This document shows, piece by piece, positions 1-7,096 of a DNA stretch of 64,000 nt. Where the stretch lies: contig CAVVFZ010000017.1 of the NCBI GenBank assembly GCA_963747555.1, forward strand, positions 62,001 through 126,000, read 5' to 3'. Below the pieces are notes generated by a model, which saw only the letters and a program-made list of their open reading frames with translations, had not been told where the DNA came from and made no database searches. Position 1 is the first letter of the stretch; each line of letters starts with the position of its first letter. The DNA is from DUZB01 sp963747555 (GTDB lineage Bacteria; Desulfobacterota; DSM-4660; Desulfatiglandales; Desulfatiglandaceae). The translations under genes were made by a program, and so were the position numbers.

Positions 1-110
1 GATACCTTGATCATGTGGAAGGGGGAAATATCTCAGACGAAAAAGAGATGAACGAGGGGCTCACACATAATCCCTTTGCCGCTCTAAAGGGAATCCTGAA
101 AAAGGAGTAG
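1..110 (+). CDS. C-terminal end of an unidentified protein (partial)
   Basis: An open frame enters from the left edge and stops at TAG 108-110. About 35 residues are visible, ending in NPFAALKGILKKE. The fragment is charged and shows no domain I recognise. A hairpin with a T-run about 85 bases downstream is a plausible terminator for it, which supports a real gene end. I cannot assign a function from this tail alone. Confidence 0.6.
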   Translation, partial: YLDHVEGGNISDEKEMNEGLTHNPFAALKGILKKE

Positions 111-195
111 AGGCAAAAATCCGGCGTCATCGGACAGCGGCTGAAAATTTACCGAGGCGCGGGAAAATCTTCCGGCAGCAAAGGGACTTCCCTGA

Positions 196-223
196 CAATT
201 GGGCATCCAATTGGCCCTTTTTC
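196..223 (+). terminator. Rho-independent terminator after the partial gene
   Basis: A 7-bp perfect stem (CAATTGG at 196-202, CCAATTG at 207-213) with a GCAT loop is followed by GCCCTTTTT. It lies between the partial left-edge gene and the promoter of sat. It probably separates the two transcripts. Confidence 0.5.
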
Positions 224-224
224 C

Positions 225-253
225 TTGACTGTCAATAAAAATTAATCTATTAT
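225..253 (+). promoter_or_regulatory. Sigma-70-type promoter of sat
   Basis: TTGACT at 225-230 and TATTAT at 248-253 are separated by exactly 17 bases. The -10 box lies 62 bases upstream of the sat start codon. The placement just after a terminator and before a single gene fits a dedicated sat promoter. Confidence 0.65.
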
Positions 254-315
254 TTTCTATTTGAAAGTGGATTGTTCTAATTACCTCATTAATTTGGATA
301 AAAAGGAGAATGACA

Positions 316-1506
316 ATGATCAAACCCCATGGTTCTGAAACTCTCAACCCGTTATATGTTGAAGATGATGCGAAACGAGCCAAGCTCATCAAAGAAGCGG
401 CAGGCCTTCCCTCCATCACGATCTGTTCGGCAGCAGCAGGCAATGCCGTCATGCTCGGCAGCGGCTACTTTAATCCCCTGACCGGTTTCATGAACAAAGC
501 CGATGCCCTGGCAGTCGCTGAGAAAATGCATACCACAAGCGGCCTTTTCTGGCCAACCCCTGTTCTCAACATGGTCGAAGATGCTTCGGCGATTAAAGGC
601 GCCAAACGTATTGCCTTGTTAGACCCCAACGTAAAGGGAAATCCGGTGCTGGCCATCCAGGATGTAAAAGCCATCGAAGAATTCACCGACGACGAAATGA
701 AAATGATGACCGAGAAAATTTTTCGCACCGACGACATGAACCATCCCGGAGTAAATGCCTTCAATACGGTCGGAAAGACCTGTATCTCCGGCCCCATCCA
801 GGTATTGAACTATTCCTACTTCGCAACGGATTTTCCCGAAACATTCCGAACCGCCATGCAGATCCGCGATGAAATCAAAAAACTCGGATGGGAAACCGTT
901 GTCGCCTTCCAGACCCGAAATCCGATGCATCGTGCCCACGAAGGTCTTGTCAAAATGGCGATGGAAACCGTAAAGGCCGATGGCGCAGTCATCCATATGT
1001 TGCTTGGCAAGCTGAAAAAGGGCGACATTCCTGCTGATATACGCGACGCAGCCATTCGAAAGATGGTCGAGCTCTATTTCAAACCGAACACATGCCTCAT
1101 TACCGGTTACGGCTTCGACATGCTCTATGCCGGTCCCCGCGAAGCGGTACTGCACGCCGTTTTCCGTCAGAATATGGGCTGTACACATCTCATCGTCGGG
1201 CGAGACCATGCAGGCGTTGGTGATTACTACGGCGGATTCGACGCCCAGACGATCTTTGACGACATCACCAAAGACGATCTTCTCATCGACATCTTCCGCG
1301 GCGATCACACCGCTTACTCCAAGAAGCTCGGGAAAGTAATCATGATGGGCAGTGTGAAGGACCACACCAAAGAGGACTGGGTAATGCTCTCCGGAACCAA
1401 GGTCAGGGAGATGCTGGCTGCAGGAAAGGCTCTGCCGCCCGAGTTTGCACGCCCCGAAGTTGCCAAGATCCTCATGGGATATTACCAGTCTGAAAGCGGC
1501 AAGTAA
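316..1506 (+). CDS. sat: Sulfate adenylyltransferase (ATP sulfurylase)
   Basis: This cytoplasmic enzyme converts ATP and sulfate to APS and pyrophosphate, the activation step of dissimilatory sulfate reduction. The roughly 396-residue protein is the usual length for the prokaryotic homo-oligomeric Sat and has no APS-kinase domain. The nucleotide motif QTRNPMHRAHE lies near residues 199-209, followed by GRDHAGVGDYYG and SGTKVREML. Two ATGs compete, at 310 and 316. The AGGAG at 304-308 is one base from the first and seven from the second, so 316 is preferred. The gene has its own promoter and terminator. No aprAB or qmo genes are in the window, so dissimilatory use is inferred from family and organism type. 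Confidence 0.96.
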   Translation: MIKPHGSETLNPLYVEDDAKRAKLIKEAAGLPSITICSAAAGNAVMLGSGYFNPLTGFMNKADALAVAEKMHTTSGLFWPTPVLNMVEDASAIKGAKRIALLDPNVKGNPVLAIQDVKAIEEFTDDEMKMMTEKIFRTDDMNHPGVNAFNTVGKTCISGPIQVLNYSYFATDFPETFRTAMQIRDEIKKLGWETVVAFQTRNPMHRAHEGLVKMAMETVKADGAVIHMLLGKLKKGDIPADIRDAAIRKMVELYFKPNTCLITGYGFDMLYAGPREAVLHAVFRQNMGCTHLIVGRDHAGVGDYYGGFDAQTIFDDITKDDLLIDIFRGDHTAYSKKLGKVIMMGSVKDHTKEDWVMLSGTKVREMLAAGKALPPEFARPEVAKILMGYYQSESGK

Positions 1507-1557
1507 TCCCCCCTGCCGCCAAGGCCGGAGAACACTACCGCTCTTGCGGAATTAAAT

Positions 1558-1598
1558 AGACTCCCGACGGCTTACTGCCGCTCGGGAGTCTTGTTATT
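1558..1598 (+). terminator. Terminator of sat
   Basis: A perfect 10-bp stem (AGACTCCCGA at 1558-1567 with TCGGGAGTCT at 1582-1591) is extended by inner CGG/CCG pairing. It is followed by a T-rich stretch, TGTTATTT. It starts about 50 bases after the sat stop codon, as expected for a monocistronic sat transcript. Confidence 0.85.
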
Positions 1599-1745
1599 TA
1601 TGATCTTATCATTCGGGTGGGTTACCGTCCGGGAGACACGCTCCCTCGATCGCTTGTTCAGAAATAGATTGTTTTCGACTTCAAGGTTTGAAACCACCAT
1701 TAGAAAAGAGAGGGAATCAAAACAGAACCAAGATACTCCCGTCGG

Positions 1746-1967
1746 TTAGTATTCTTCCTCATAAACATCATTGTTCCAAGGCTCACTTTGTTTCTTACGT
1801 CTGTTTGTTTTCTTTTCCCCTTTGTTTAACCCCCGCTGCTTTCTTTTCCTGCATTCCGGGCAGCGCGTGGGTGCATCAAACCCCAACGCATCCAGGCGTT
1901 TTTGTTCCGCCACTGAAAAAACGAAAGTACCGTCACATTGAACACATGAAATGATCATATCCCGCAT
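1746..1967 (-). CDS. Small zinc-ribbon protein (zf-trcl type)
   Basis: This 73-residue basic protein carries two CxxC pairs, Cys8/Cys11 and Cys36/Cys39. Between them is the segment AEQKRLDALGFDAPTRCPEC, typical of the probable zinc-binding domain family (PF13451). The tail is rich in Lys, Arg, Glu and Asp. It probably binds zinc and perhaps nucleic acid, but the function of the family is not established. It lies about 110 bases downstream of the DksA-like gene on the same strand and could be its last co-transcribed partner. Confidence 0.75.
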   Translation of the reverse strand: MRDMIISCVQCDGTFVFSVAEQKRLDALGFDAPTRCPECRKRKQRGLNKGEKKTNRRKKQSEPWNNDVYEEEY

Positions 1968-2079
1968 CGTTTTCTTTCCCGACTAAAGGTTATCCACGCG
2001 AATCGACAATTAAAAAGGAATATCTCCCTTCCCTTCTTCACTGCCTGATTTTTGCCGCACGGGTTGCTGTAGATTCCGT

Positions 2080-2553
2080 CTAACGCCGCATTCTAACACG
2101 CTGTTCCCTTTTCTCGTGCCATTCCTGAGCCGCCAGAGAAAGGGTTGCAATGGGACGTGCTTCAAGCCGCGGTAGACCGATAGCTTCGCCCGTTTCTTCG
2201 CAGTACCCATATTCTCCGGATTTTATCCTTTCCAGTGCCGCGTCAATTTTTTGAATCAATTTATAATAACGAGTGCTTGTTCTCAGCTTAACATTCATGT
2301 AGGATTCAAAGGCCCCCTGGTCCAACAGGTCCACCTCTTTTACGGGTTCCTCCTTCATCATATTCAAAGTAGACCTGGATTCCTCCAAGAGTTGATCACG
2401 CCAGCGAACCAGTTTTTGTTTGAAATAGGCAAGCTGTTCCTCACTCATATACGGTTCGCCCTCGGAGGGAATATATATATCCTGCACATCTTCCAGAGCA
2501 TTTTGCAGAGAACCCTGCATGGAGCCGTCAATGGCTGCGTCGATCTTTTCCAT
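2080..2553 (-). CDS. DksA/TraR-family regulator with a degenerate zinc site
   Basis: This 157-residue protein has the DksA layout: an N-terminal extension, a long coiled coil, then the globular segment with GYCEETGEAIG and LPRLEARPIATL. DksA proteins enter the RNA polymerase secondary channel and tune rRNA and amino-acid promoters with ppGpp. The acidic coiled-coil tip is kept as D75-x-x-D78. Of the four zinc cysteines of E. coli DksA only Cys118 remains; the others correspond to Thr121, Ser139 and Ala142, so a normal structural zinc site is unlikely. Reduced-cysteine DksA forms are known in other bacteria. The gene is 17 bases downstream of an acidic-protein gene, probably in one operon. ATG 2553 is used; an internal Met at residue 36 is an alternative. 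Confidence 0.85.
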   Translation of the reverse strand: MEKIDAAIDGSMQGSLQNALEDVQDIYIPSEGEPYMSEEQLAYFKQKLVRWRDQLLEESRSTLNMMKEEPVKEVDLLDQGAFESYMNVKLRTSTRYYKLIQKIDAALERIKSGEYGYCEETGEAIGLPRLEARPIATLSLAAQEWHEKREQRVRMRR

Positions 2554-2570
2554 GGCGAAAATACCTCATT

Positions 2571-2933
2571 TCAATAGGTAAGATATTGACCTTCAGCCTC
2601 TTCCTCATCAAAATACATATCGTCATGGATCCCGTCATCTATTTCATCATACCCCAGAATTTCATCCTCATCGTAATTTATCTCATCTAAGATTTCATAA
2701 CTCGTAATGAGAACTCTCTTGCTTCCATCTCGTTCTTCTGTTACAATTCCCGTAATTTCAACATCTTCCTGCCAGAGATCAACCAGTTCATCCCACAGTG
2801 CGTTTTTTTCGACAAAGTAATATTCGTCCTCGGACAGAATCTCCAGCGCTGTAATGTTGTCATCATCATCCCATTCAGTTGCCATGACTGAGCCCGAAAA
2901 GGTCATTTCGCCCAAATTGTCATTAAGTTCCAT
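2571..2933 (-). CDS. Highly acidic hypothetical protein
   Basis: The 120-residue product is strongly acidic, with clusters such as EWDDDDN near residue 20 and runs of Asp and Glu through the last 35 residues. It has no signal peptide, transmembrane segment or recognised domain. The start ATG at 2933 follows a GAAAGGAA ribosome-binding site. It is the first gene of a probable operon with the DksA-like gene. An acidic partner of a polymerase-binding protein is possible, but nothing in the sequence proves a function. Confidence 0.75.
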   Translation of the reverse strand: MELNDNLGEMTFSGSVMATEWDDDDNITALEILSEDEYYFVEKNALWDELVDLWQEDVEITGIVTEERDGSKRVLITSYEILDEINYDEDEILGYDEIDDGIHDDMYFDEEEAEGQYLTY

Positions 2934-3626
2934 GCAGTCTATTCCTTTCTTGTAAATTTTTCATAGGATCAGAGAGACCAATTTTTCTTCCACATTCAGG
3001 GCAGATGCAATAGGCACCCTTCTCCAAAAAGTGGCAGTTAAGCAAAAACCATACCAAATTAATAACACATAGATATCCTTAATCTTATTACTTCATGGAA
3101 ACCCCTCCCGGAACTGAAAATTCTGAAGGAGAAGTTCCCAGTTTTTCCATCTGCCTGGCGTTTCCGAGAATAAGCATCTAACCGATTGATTTCAATGCAC
3201 TTTCATCAAAAAGAACTCGGAATTCCTTTTTCATGTCAATCGGAACGGATAGTTCCGAAATAGGCAGATTGTTTTGACGGAAAAGAGAGATGTGTGAATC
3301 CCATGGAAAGTCATAAAAGCGCGAAAATAGTGAGCATCATGTCTTTGTCGATTTATGTGTTTGTGTGAAAATATGAGATCAAAAGGGCATCCTGCATCAT
3401 CAAATTACACTTTTTTCAGAAATGGGTGCATTATCCGGTTGAAAGTCGGATTTCGAAACCGGCAATTGGAAGGTGAAACTGACAATACGAAATTTGGCAT
3501 TAAATAACCCGTTAGAACTATGTGCCTTTTCTAATTCCCAATGCCAAGTTTCGAATGTCTCTTTCAAAACACGTTTTCAAGAAAGTGCTGGTGACTTTCT
3601 CGCGTTCATAAAGGATTCCCCATAAA
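2934..3626. other. Long intergenic region without a convincing gene
   Basis: This AT-rich stretch lies between the divergent side of the acidic-protein gene and the 3' end of the electron-transfer operon. No open frame with a good start and ribosome-binding site is seen on either strand. Its only clear structure is an imperfect inverted repeat at 3481-3559. No convincing terminator for the operon ending at 3627 was found. Confidence 0.5.
3481..3559. repeat. Imperfect inverted repeat in an intergenic region
   Basis: The left arm at 3481-3501 (GACAATACGAAATTTGGCAT plus T) matches the reverse complement of the right arm at 3540-3559 (AATGCCAAGTTTCGAATGTC) at most positions. The 38-base centre is AT-rich. 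It lies about 70 bases downstream of the stop codon of the FlxA-like gene. It could form a long hairpin at the operon's 3' end or be a small mobile remnant. Confidence 0.5.
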
Positions 3627-4469
3627 TCAATATTCGGAGGGCATTTTCTTCAATTGAGCCAAAGGAAACACAGGCCCATCCTTGCAGACATACTGATCCC
3701 CGATATTGCAGCGCCCACAGATACCAATCCCGCACTTCATGCGCATTTCAAGAGAAAGAATGATCCTCTCCGGAGGGAATCCCAGCTTTTCCAGGACGGG
3801 CTGGGTAAATTTTATCATAATTGGCGGTCCGCAAACGATAGCCATGGCATTTTCCGCACTGGTGATTTTCTGTTCCGTTACGGTAGGAACAAAACCTACA
3901 TTGTATTTCCAGCCAGGGTCATCGGTTCCATCCACCGTAATGTGCATGTGAATATCATCCCGCTGCTCCCATTCCGCCAGCTCCTCTTTATAGAGCAACA
4001 TTCCCGGTGCCCTGGCCCCATACACCACGGTAATGTCGTGAAACTTTGGTCTGTTTTCAGGATGCAACATATAGATAATGCTGGATCTCAAGGTAGTGAA
4101 GGCGAATCCACCGCCGATAATCACCACATTTTTCCCTTCCATTTCATCCCAGGGATACCAGTTGCCCAGAGGGCCACGAATCCCCATGATGTCTCCTTCT
4201 TTCATATTGTGCAGGTGTTTGGTAACCAACCCGGTCTTGTTCACGGTAAATGTAACAAATCCCTTCTCCGTCGGCGAGGAGGCGATACCGATGGGAATTT
4301 CCCCTTTTCCGGCTATGGACAGCTCCGCAAACTGTCCGGGAGTATAGGCAAATTTTTTCTCATCCTCCGGATCAAGAAAAACGAACCGGAAGGTTTTCAA
4401 ATTTCTGTCTTCTGTCTCCGTAGTAATTTTATCTATTTTTACAGGATAGGGTAAATATGGATTTTCCAA
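3627..4469 (-). CDS. flxA: FlxA-like FAD/NAD(P)-binding oxidoreductase subunit
   Basis: This 280-residue protein belongs to the ferredoxin-reductase-like family that includes hydrogenase gamma subunits, AsrB and PyrK. The first 100 residues form the flavin-binding barrel (TPGQFAELSIAG). A Rossmann half begins with VVIIGGGFAFTTLRS. The C-terminal cysteine cluster (MKCGIGICGRCNIGDQYVCK) suits one [2Fe-2S] centre. The role is NAD(P)H oxidation and electron delivery to partner iron-sulfur subunits. The start is TTG at 4469, with GAGGGGG seven bases upstream and no better ATG. It is the last gene of the eight-gene operon. The separate 136-base spacer before it is unusual here. Confidence 0.88.
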   Translation of the reverse strand: MENPYLPYPVKIDKITTETEDRNLKTFRFVFLDPEDEKKFAYTPGQFAELSIAGKGEIPIGIASSPTEKGFVTFTVNKTGLVTKHLHNMKEGDIMGIRGPLGNWYPWDEMEGKNVVIIGGGFAFTTLRSSIIYMLHPENRPKFHDITVVYGARAPGMLLYKEELAEWEQRDDIHMHITVDGTDDPGWKYNVGFVPTVTEQKITSAENAMAIVCGPPIMIKFTQPVLEKLGFPPERIILSLEMRMKCGIGICGRCNIGDQYVCKDGPVFPLAQLKKMPSEY

Positions 4470-4491
4470 TGGAACACCCCCTCATTTTTGT

Positions 4492-4611
4492 GCAAAGCGC
4501 ATGGCACCAGGCGCAAAGCTCGCAGTTTCAAATATCGGTACCAGGCCACCACTTCGCCCGGCGTTGAATTTCTTTCTATTTGCGCTATGCGCCAGGGTTT
4601 CTGCGCTATGC
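4492..4611. repeat. Intergenic inverted repeat with GCGCA-rich arms
   Basis: The 27-base segment at 4492-4518 resembles the reverse complement of 4585-4611. Each arm reads roughly GCAWAGCGCA...GGCGCAWAG. The second arm carries a direct repeat, TGCGCTATGCG, at 4581-4591 and 4602-4612. The pair separates the flxB-like stop region from the flxA-like start and slightly overlaps the end of flxB. Such palindromic units resemble REP-like elements and may modulate mRNA stability or flxA expression. Confidence 0.55.
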
Positions 4612-5646
4612 GAAATCATTCATTAACCTGGTTACTCGCCGAATATCGATATTCACCGGACAGTACCGAACACAACGCCCGCATCCGGAACATTGAATTC
4701 CGCTCTCATACTTGTCCACATAATATTTCAATTTGTGCATAAAACGCTGCCTTACCCGCTGGAGCTTATTGTTTCTGGGATTGTGCCCTGAACCGTGCAG
4801 GGTAAAAAGAGGGAACATGCAGGAGTCCCAGTTTCTTATTCTATCCCCCTCTTTGCCTTGAATTTCGTCCTGAATGTCGAAACACCAGCAGGTGGGACAA
4901 AGGTATGTGCATGTACCGCAATTCAGACAGGCAAAAGCCGTATCTTCCCAGAAGGGGGCGTCAAAGAGCTCATTGATCACCTTGTCCCTCAGTTTGTCCG
5001 TAGGGACCTGGGCATTGATTTTTTCACCCGCTGCTGAAGCCAGGGCTTCCGCCGATTTTATTGCAGCGTCGTCCGCCTGAATTCCTCCAGTGATTTCTCC
5101 TAAGAAACGTTCCCCTTTTTCGGTCAGGGTTCGAATCAGAAATTTATCGCCCAGGTCAACCATGAGCGCATCAAGCCCGCTCTCATGAAAAGGCCCTCCC
5201 CCCACTTCCGTGCAAAAACACGTGGCACAGGGCTCGTTACAGCCAAGACCTATCAGGGTGGTGGACTCAAAGTGCTGCACCCACCAGGGATCGCGATATT
5301 CAGGGTTGTCGAAATTGCGTTTTACAATCTGAAAGGCCTGCACATCGCAGGGTCTTATGCCGACAATCGCCTGGGGCGAGTAGTCCTTGGGAGATTCTTT
5401 CATGATGTTCACATCAGGGTCCGCTTCATCCAGACTGTATTCAAACATCCTTTCCGATTGGGGATAAATGACGGATTTGGGAGATTTCCTGGTATTTTGA
5501 TAATCAAAATCAGGCTGTTTTCCATCCTCCAGGGAGAAAAAATTGTGGAAATCGCCATCTTTTGCCGGGACAAACACCCTGTACTTGTCTTTCACCGATT
5601 CAAGGCCTTTCACCCACTCTTCCCTGGTGAATATCTTGTCTGTCAT
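4606..5646 (-). CDS. flxB: FlxB-like 4Fe-4S electron-transfer subunit
   Basis: This 346-residue protein resembles the beta subunit of sulfhydrogenase and sulfite reductase AsrA. The N-terminal part contains VGIRPCDVQAF and a cysteine-rich loop, GCNEPCATCFC. Two ferredoxin-like clusters follow, CLNCGTCTYLCP near residue 240 and CSGCGRCVRYCP near residue 320. It should carry electrons between FlxA and the other subunits. It lies 19 bases after the FlxC-like gene in the same operon. The name rests on similarity in domain content and on the D-C-B-A gene order, not on a database search. Confidence 0.8.
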   Translation of the reverse strand: MTDKIFTREEWVKGLESVKDKYRVFVPAKDGDFHNFFSLEDGKQPDFDYQNTRKSPKSVIYPQSERMFEYSLDEADPDVNIMKESPKDYSPQAIVGIRPCDVQAFQIVKRNFDNPEYRDPWWVQHFESTTLIGLGCNEPCATCFCTEVGGGPFHESGLDALMVDLGDKFLIRTLTEKGERFLGEITGGIQADDAAIKSAEALASAAGEKINAQVPTDKLRDKVINELFDAPFWEDTAFACLNCGTCTYLCPTCWCFDIQDEIQGKEGDRIRNWDSCMFPLFTLHGSGHNPRNNKLQRVRQRFMHKLKYYVDKYESGIQCSGCGRCVRYCPVNIDIRRVTRLMNDFA

Positions 5647-5665
5647 GGTATAAACCTCTTTCGCC

Positions 5666-6616
5666 TTATTTTATGAAGTCGTTATAATCATCCGGTCTGT
5701 AAACATCCAGTGGAGGCCTCTTTTCCAAGGTAAGCCCAGCCTCCCACGCAAAAAGTTCCAGTGCGTCTTTATTGAGTTTCTTTGTAAACTGGCGCATGGA
5801 AATTCCCATGGGGCAGACCCTTTCACAGGCCCCGCAGTCCGTACACCTCCCGGCGCAATGATAAGCCCTCAGAAAATGAAAGGTCATGGTATCTGTCGGG
5901 TCGATACTCTTTCCCACCCATTGCGGCGCGGATTCATCCACAAAACAGGTGGGGCAGTAACATAAAGGGCAGACATTCCGACAGGCATAACACCGGACAC
6001 ATCGAGATATAAGATTGGTGAAAAAGGTCTGCTTCTGTTCAGAACTCATCTGCTCTATCTTTTTCACATCCTCATACGGGTCGATACCGGATGGTTCTTG
6101 CACCGGCTCTCCCAACATCTCGTCATAAATAACCGGATTATGATGGGTGCAGGTAGCACAGTTTCGTTGCAGGTATTTCGCCTTTTCCAAGGTTTTCTCA
6201 AAGTTCGCCGCTTTTACGGTGAATGTCGAATCATCCTGTTCTATCTCCAGAATTTCTTCCTGTTTCACCGTCCGCGATACCGCCCTGTGATCGATCATTC
6301 CTTCACAGGGGACCCCCACAATGTAGAGCTGTTCTCGTTTGATCTGATTTTCAATGATATGGGTGACGATGTTGCGTGAATTACAGCCGTTTGCCACAAT
6401 GCCGATTTTTCCGGTGCGTTTCGTGAGATAGTTGCACAGGTTCAAGCCGCAGAAATTATCCCAGTAGAGCTGGTCGACTTTTTCCGGATCGCTGATCAGT
6501 ACCGGTTCGTTCATCATGGGAACGCTGCCTTTCCTGTACCCAATAAATACGTCAACCGTCTTGTCCTTCAGCAACCTTGCAGCGGTTTCTCTTATTTTTT
6601 CAGTATATTTGAGCAT
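5666..6616 (-). CDS. flxC: FlxC-like 4Fe-4S protein
   Basis: The 316-residue protein has an N-terminal alpha/beta region with Cys residues (GIVANGCNSRN, GVPCEGMIDH, CATCTHHNP). Two four-cysteine ferredoxin motifs follow, CVRCYACRNVCPLCYCPTC near residue 205 and CTDCGACERVCP near residue 260. This matches the FlxC/F420-hydrogenase-beta-like electron-transfer subunits of Flx-Hdr complexes. Its ATG overlaps the mvhD stop codon as TAATG at 6618-6614, so translation is probably coupled. It likely passes electrons between FlxB and the selenocysteine FlxD. Confidence 0.8.
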   Translation of the reverse strand: MLKYTEKIRETAARLLKDKTVDVFIGYRKGSVPMMNEPVLISDPEKVDQLYWDNFCGLNLCNYLTKRTGKIGIVANGCNSRNIVTHIIENQIKREQLYIVGVPCEGMIDHRAVSRTVKQEEILEIEQDDSTFTVKAANFEKTLEKAKYLQRNCATCTHHNPVIYDEMLGEPVQEPSGIDPYEDVKKIEQMSSEQKQTFFTNLISRCVRCYACRNVCPLCYCPTCFVDESAPQWVGKSIDPTDTMTFHFLRAYHCAGRCTDCGACERVCPMGISMRQFTKKLNKDALELFAWEAGLTLEKRPPLDVYRPDDYNDFIK

Positions 6617-7047
6617 TATGCCACCTCAGCTCTTTTCTTGATGAAATATCGGGCAGGGCCCAGCCCTTTTACCTCTTCCGCCACATTTCTCGCCACTTCA
6701 ACAAATTTGGTGGCCTCCGCGGAGGAGATCCAGGAAAAATGCAGCCGCCCTTGTTCAACGCCTATATGTTCCAGCAAACCTTTCAACATAGCAAATTTTC
6801 GTCTTGCGTAGTAATTACCTTCCAGGTAATGGCAGTCGCCGGGGTGTCAGCCGGAAACCCATACGCCATCAGATCCATGCCGAAAGGCGGCCAGTACAAA
6901 TTTGGGGCTTACCCTGGCGGAACACGGAACGCGAATAATTCTGAAATTGGGCGGATACTGAAAACGACTGACTCCAGCCAGATCAGCAGCGCCGTAACTG
7001 CACCAGTTACAGAGAAACGTCGTAATTTTAGGTTCCCAGTCACTCAT
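6616..7047 (-). CDS. mvhD: MvhD/FlxD [2Fe-2S] subunit, selenoprotein (UGA at codon 67)
   Basis: The frame codes a 143-residue MvhD-type delta subunit, which connects HdrA to hydrogenase or Flx modules. It opens with KITTFLCNWCSYGAADLAG, the family signature. An in-frame TGA sits at 6849-6847 (codon 67). The frame continues for 76 residues that fit MvhD perfectly, beginning HPGDCHYLEGNYYARRK. The context is G-Sec-H-P-G-D-C-H-Y, where family members carry Cys or Sec. Readthrough is therefore far likelier than truncation. A hairpin follows the UGA. ATG 7047 has AGGAG eight bases upstream. The 3' end overlaps flxC by one base. No sel genes are in the window, so selenium use is inferred. Confidence 0.9.
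6814..6849 (-). promoter_or_regulatory. Candidate SECIS hairpin of mvhD
   Basis: On the minus strand the UGA at 6849-6847 is followed, after 16 bases, by a perfect 7-bp stem (ATTACCT with AGGTAAT) and a GGA loop at 6823-6821. Bacterial SECIS elements lie immediately 3' of the UGA inside the coding region and recruit SelB, so position and shape fit. The loop differs from the E. coli GGUC type. Confidence 0.55.
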
Positions 7048-7096
7048 TCCTTCATCTCCTATGGGTTTGATCCTTTTTAGAACCGTAATTGTGCAA

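Noticed and set aside
3000..3620. A hidden gene in the 690-base gap
   Set aside because: No frame with a start, ribosome-binding site or recognisable motif was seen on either strand.
6847..7047. A 66-residue truncated MvhD ending at the TGA
   Set aside because: The conserved MvhD sequence continues in frame for 76 codons after the TGA and joins flxC by a TAATG overlap, so selenocysteine readthrough explains it better than truncation.
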